From positions 13,995,001 through 14,059,000 of the forward strand of contig NC_063052.1 in the NCBI RefSeq assembly GCF_018812025.1: DNA of 64,000 nt, written 5' to 3'. Every line of letters starts with the position of its first letter. Position 1 is the stretch's first letter. The stretch comes from Megalobrama amblycephala (Eukaryota > Chordata > Actinopteri > Cypriniformes > Xenocyprididae). Both the position numbers and the translations under genes were made by a program. The notes under the pieces are model-generated. The model did not search any database. It was given only the letters and a program-made list of their open reading frames with translations, and was not told the DNA's origin. Below are positions 62,201 through 64,000 of the stretch, one piece after another.

Positions 62201-63614
62201 AGTGAGGTAAAAAGGCTCTCATTGAACATTAACACAATAATAAACTAAAGGAATAAATCTATAAAAGCAAAGAAAAGCTATGACATGGTTCATGAGCGTG
62301 TATAAAACGTTTTTGTTCATTTGTGTCGGGTTTCAAATGCAAGCTTGTCCTTAAACATTTCCACACTCTGATGGCTAGTGAAAAGTCATGAGACATAAAA
62401 CCTGAACTACAGTAATATCAATGCTAATGTCAGTAAAAAGTGTGCAAACACACTCACACACACACAACTATTAATGTCACTGAGCATGTGATTGACAGCC
62501 TCATAAAAATTCCATTACATAAAAGGAACTCAGGAGACAAAACGGACAAAGGTGTGTTTGGGTAAGTGTGAGAGTGTGAATTTCTTTCCTTTGTTTACAC
62601 TGAAAGTGCTGCATCTCAGTTAGATACATAAGAAAAAGAAATGTTGTATTTTATTATTTTTATTTTTTTTATGCATGGCTCATAGACATTTTGTAAAAGT
62701 ATGCAAATGAAGTGTGACAATGCTTGTGGGCATGTTTAAAAATATCCTCGCCAGAGTCAATGTTGAGGTGGCCTTTTGGTGTGTTGCTGAGTATGTAAAC
62801 ACTTACCTACAAAAAAAATGTATAATTCAGAAAAATCGACTTCAATGATAAAAGTGGAATGCGACAGTGTGTGTTTCAATAAATACTAAAGCAGCTCGGC
62901 CTTGACATTTGCATTGTAATGTGCAGTGACGGACTGTGACTATGATAGATTCCCTCAGGGAAATATTTGTGTCAGTCATTTGTAAATCAATTCTGCATTT
63001 TTATGCATCTCTCAGTGTCAGAAGTGGAGCAGCTATCACTGCATTTCATATAAACCGGAATAATAACGCAATAACATAAAGGGTCGAAAAGAAAAGAAAA
63101 AATCTCATTCTGCAGTTGTTCATGGGCAAACAGCCAACATGACCTCAAATCCATATTGTACTGTTAAAGGCACCTTGAATTTAGTGATAAATATGTCAAA
63201 ATATGGGGTCAAAAGTACAGTTGTGATCTATGCTTGCTCCACCGATAAAAATAAAAATAATCTCCCTTCTTTATCTTCTGTCGATAGTCATGGTTGATAT
63301 GTTTAGGAGTGTTCAAGTAGTGTGTTTTATTTAAGAATATTTACTTAATTACTAAATGACACAGGTATGTATAATGTAACAATGCTTCAACTTTAAACGA
63401 TACCAGATTAGATATATTTCTGTTAGATTAATTGATGCTTGAATAATAAAAAGATCTTTTAAAATCAGGGTGAAATGATAAAAATGCTGAAAAGACTGGC
63501 AAAATGACATAAAACATGTAATAATTCAATACAGTTAAAATATTGTTGGATTGAGGTAAAATCATACCATATATATGTAATTTAATTGACACAAAGCATG
63601 TAATAATTCTGATA

Positions 63615-63654
<40 letters not shown>

Positions 63655-63749
63655 TATTACATGCTTTATGTAATTTTGTGCATGCCAATATCATGGATTA
63701 GGTTTATTTGACGTTCATAAGCATTTTTATCATTTCAACCCTGATAATC

Positions 63750-63784
<35 letters not shown>

Positions 63785-64000
63785 CAGGTTCTTTTGCCAC
63801 TCAGTCCAGCTATAGCGCGTTCCGGCAGGAAAGTGACGTTATATATATATATATATTACGGAAAAAAACGAAACTGGCGCCGCGTTCGTTCCGTAAGTAG
63901 AATAGGGAAGGCCGTAGAACATTAAGCGTAAGCCGTTATGAAATTGCGGAAGCTTATAAGTACATTCAAGGCGATATTTTTTTATAAAGCATAAACGGTT
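62201..64000. other. csmd3: Upstream intron with a small hairpin and microsatellites
   Basis: At 63593-63668 AAAGCATGTAATAATTC is mirrored around a (TA)n tract by GAATTATTACATGCTTT, a small foldback. (CT)n covers 63752-63781 and a short (TA)n lies at 63841-63856. The last 200 bases have GC-rich words (GGCGCCGCGTTCGTTCCG) that do not match the rest and may be a repeat cut by the window edge. No exon was recognised. Confidence 0.45.

Overview
This is vertebrate nuclear DNA, almost certainly from a cyprinid (carp/zebrafish-type) fish. It has almost no protein-coding sequence and is AT-rich. It is crowded with long (TA)n, (CA)n and (AAAAT)n arrays and with TTAA-flanked palindromic elements, hAT elements and Tc1-like elements of kinds familiar from cyprinid genomes. 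The species assignment is inference from repeat content and from one recognisable host gene.

The only host gene I recognise is on the minus strand. Two exons, 60284-60077 and 20448-20336, encode the two parts of one CUB domain of a CSMD protein. Residues such as [16 protein letters not shown] and HFVTDSNHRY fit CSMD3 better than CSMD1 as I recall those proteins. The splice sites and phases agree exactly. The junction falls inside a TGG tryptophan codon, the two exons total 321 nt (107 codons), and the pair is phase 1 at both outer ends. The intron between them (20449-60076) is about 39.6 kb and fills most of the window. The flanks, 60285-64000 and 1-20335, are parts of the neighbouring introns; no further exon was recognised.

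The rest is a record of transposition. The 1-20 kb part holds a MITE, a nested block (4.8-6.6 kb), a remnant of a transposon gene (8.8-9.4 kb), hAT elements, and a cluster of TTAA-flanked elements that sit edge to edge (12.9-13.8 and 16.1-17.7 kb). The 24.4-27.3 kb part is a large foldback element whose right arm was split by a second element carrying a THAP-like start. The 28.3-30.6 kb part has two hAT elements with 8-bp target duplications. The 34.3-35.6 kb part is a 53-bp minisatellite with a higher-order duplication. The 38.1-39.2 kb part is an alternating-orientation repeat with pentanucleotide spacers, and another copy of its unit lies at 50.1 kb.

The 40.8-42.1 kb part is a Tc1-like element with an open 334-residue DD34E transposase that has lost one terminal repeat. 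The 45.6-47.0 kb part is a second, dead Tc1-like element whose catalytic Glu is Val. hAT elements follow at 42.9-44.1 and 49.1-50.1 kb, then a palindrome around (TA)n at 51.0-51.4 kb and a compound repeat at 54.8-55.7 kb.

I see no CRISPR array, operon, prokaryotic system, tRNA or rRNA. Nothing here looks like a new defence or enzyme system; the points of interest are transposon architecture and possible conserved non-coding sequence within a very large neural-gene intron.
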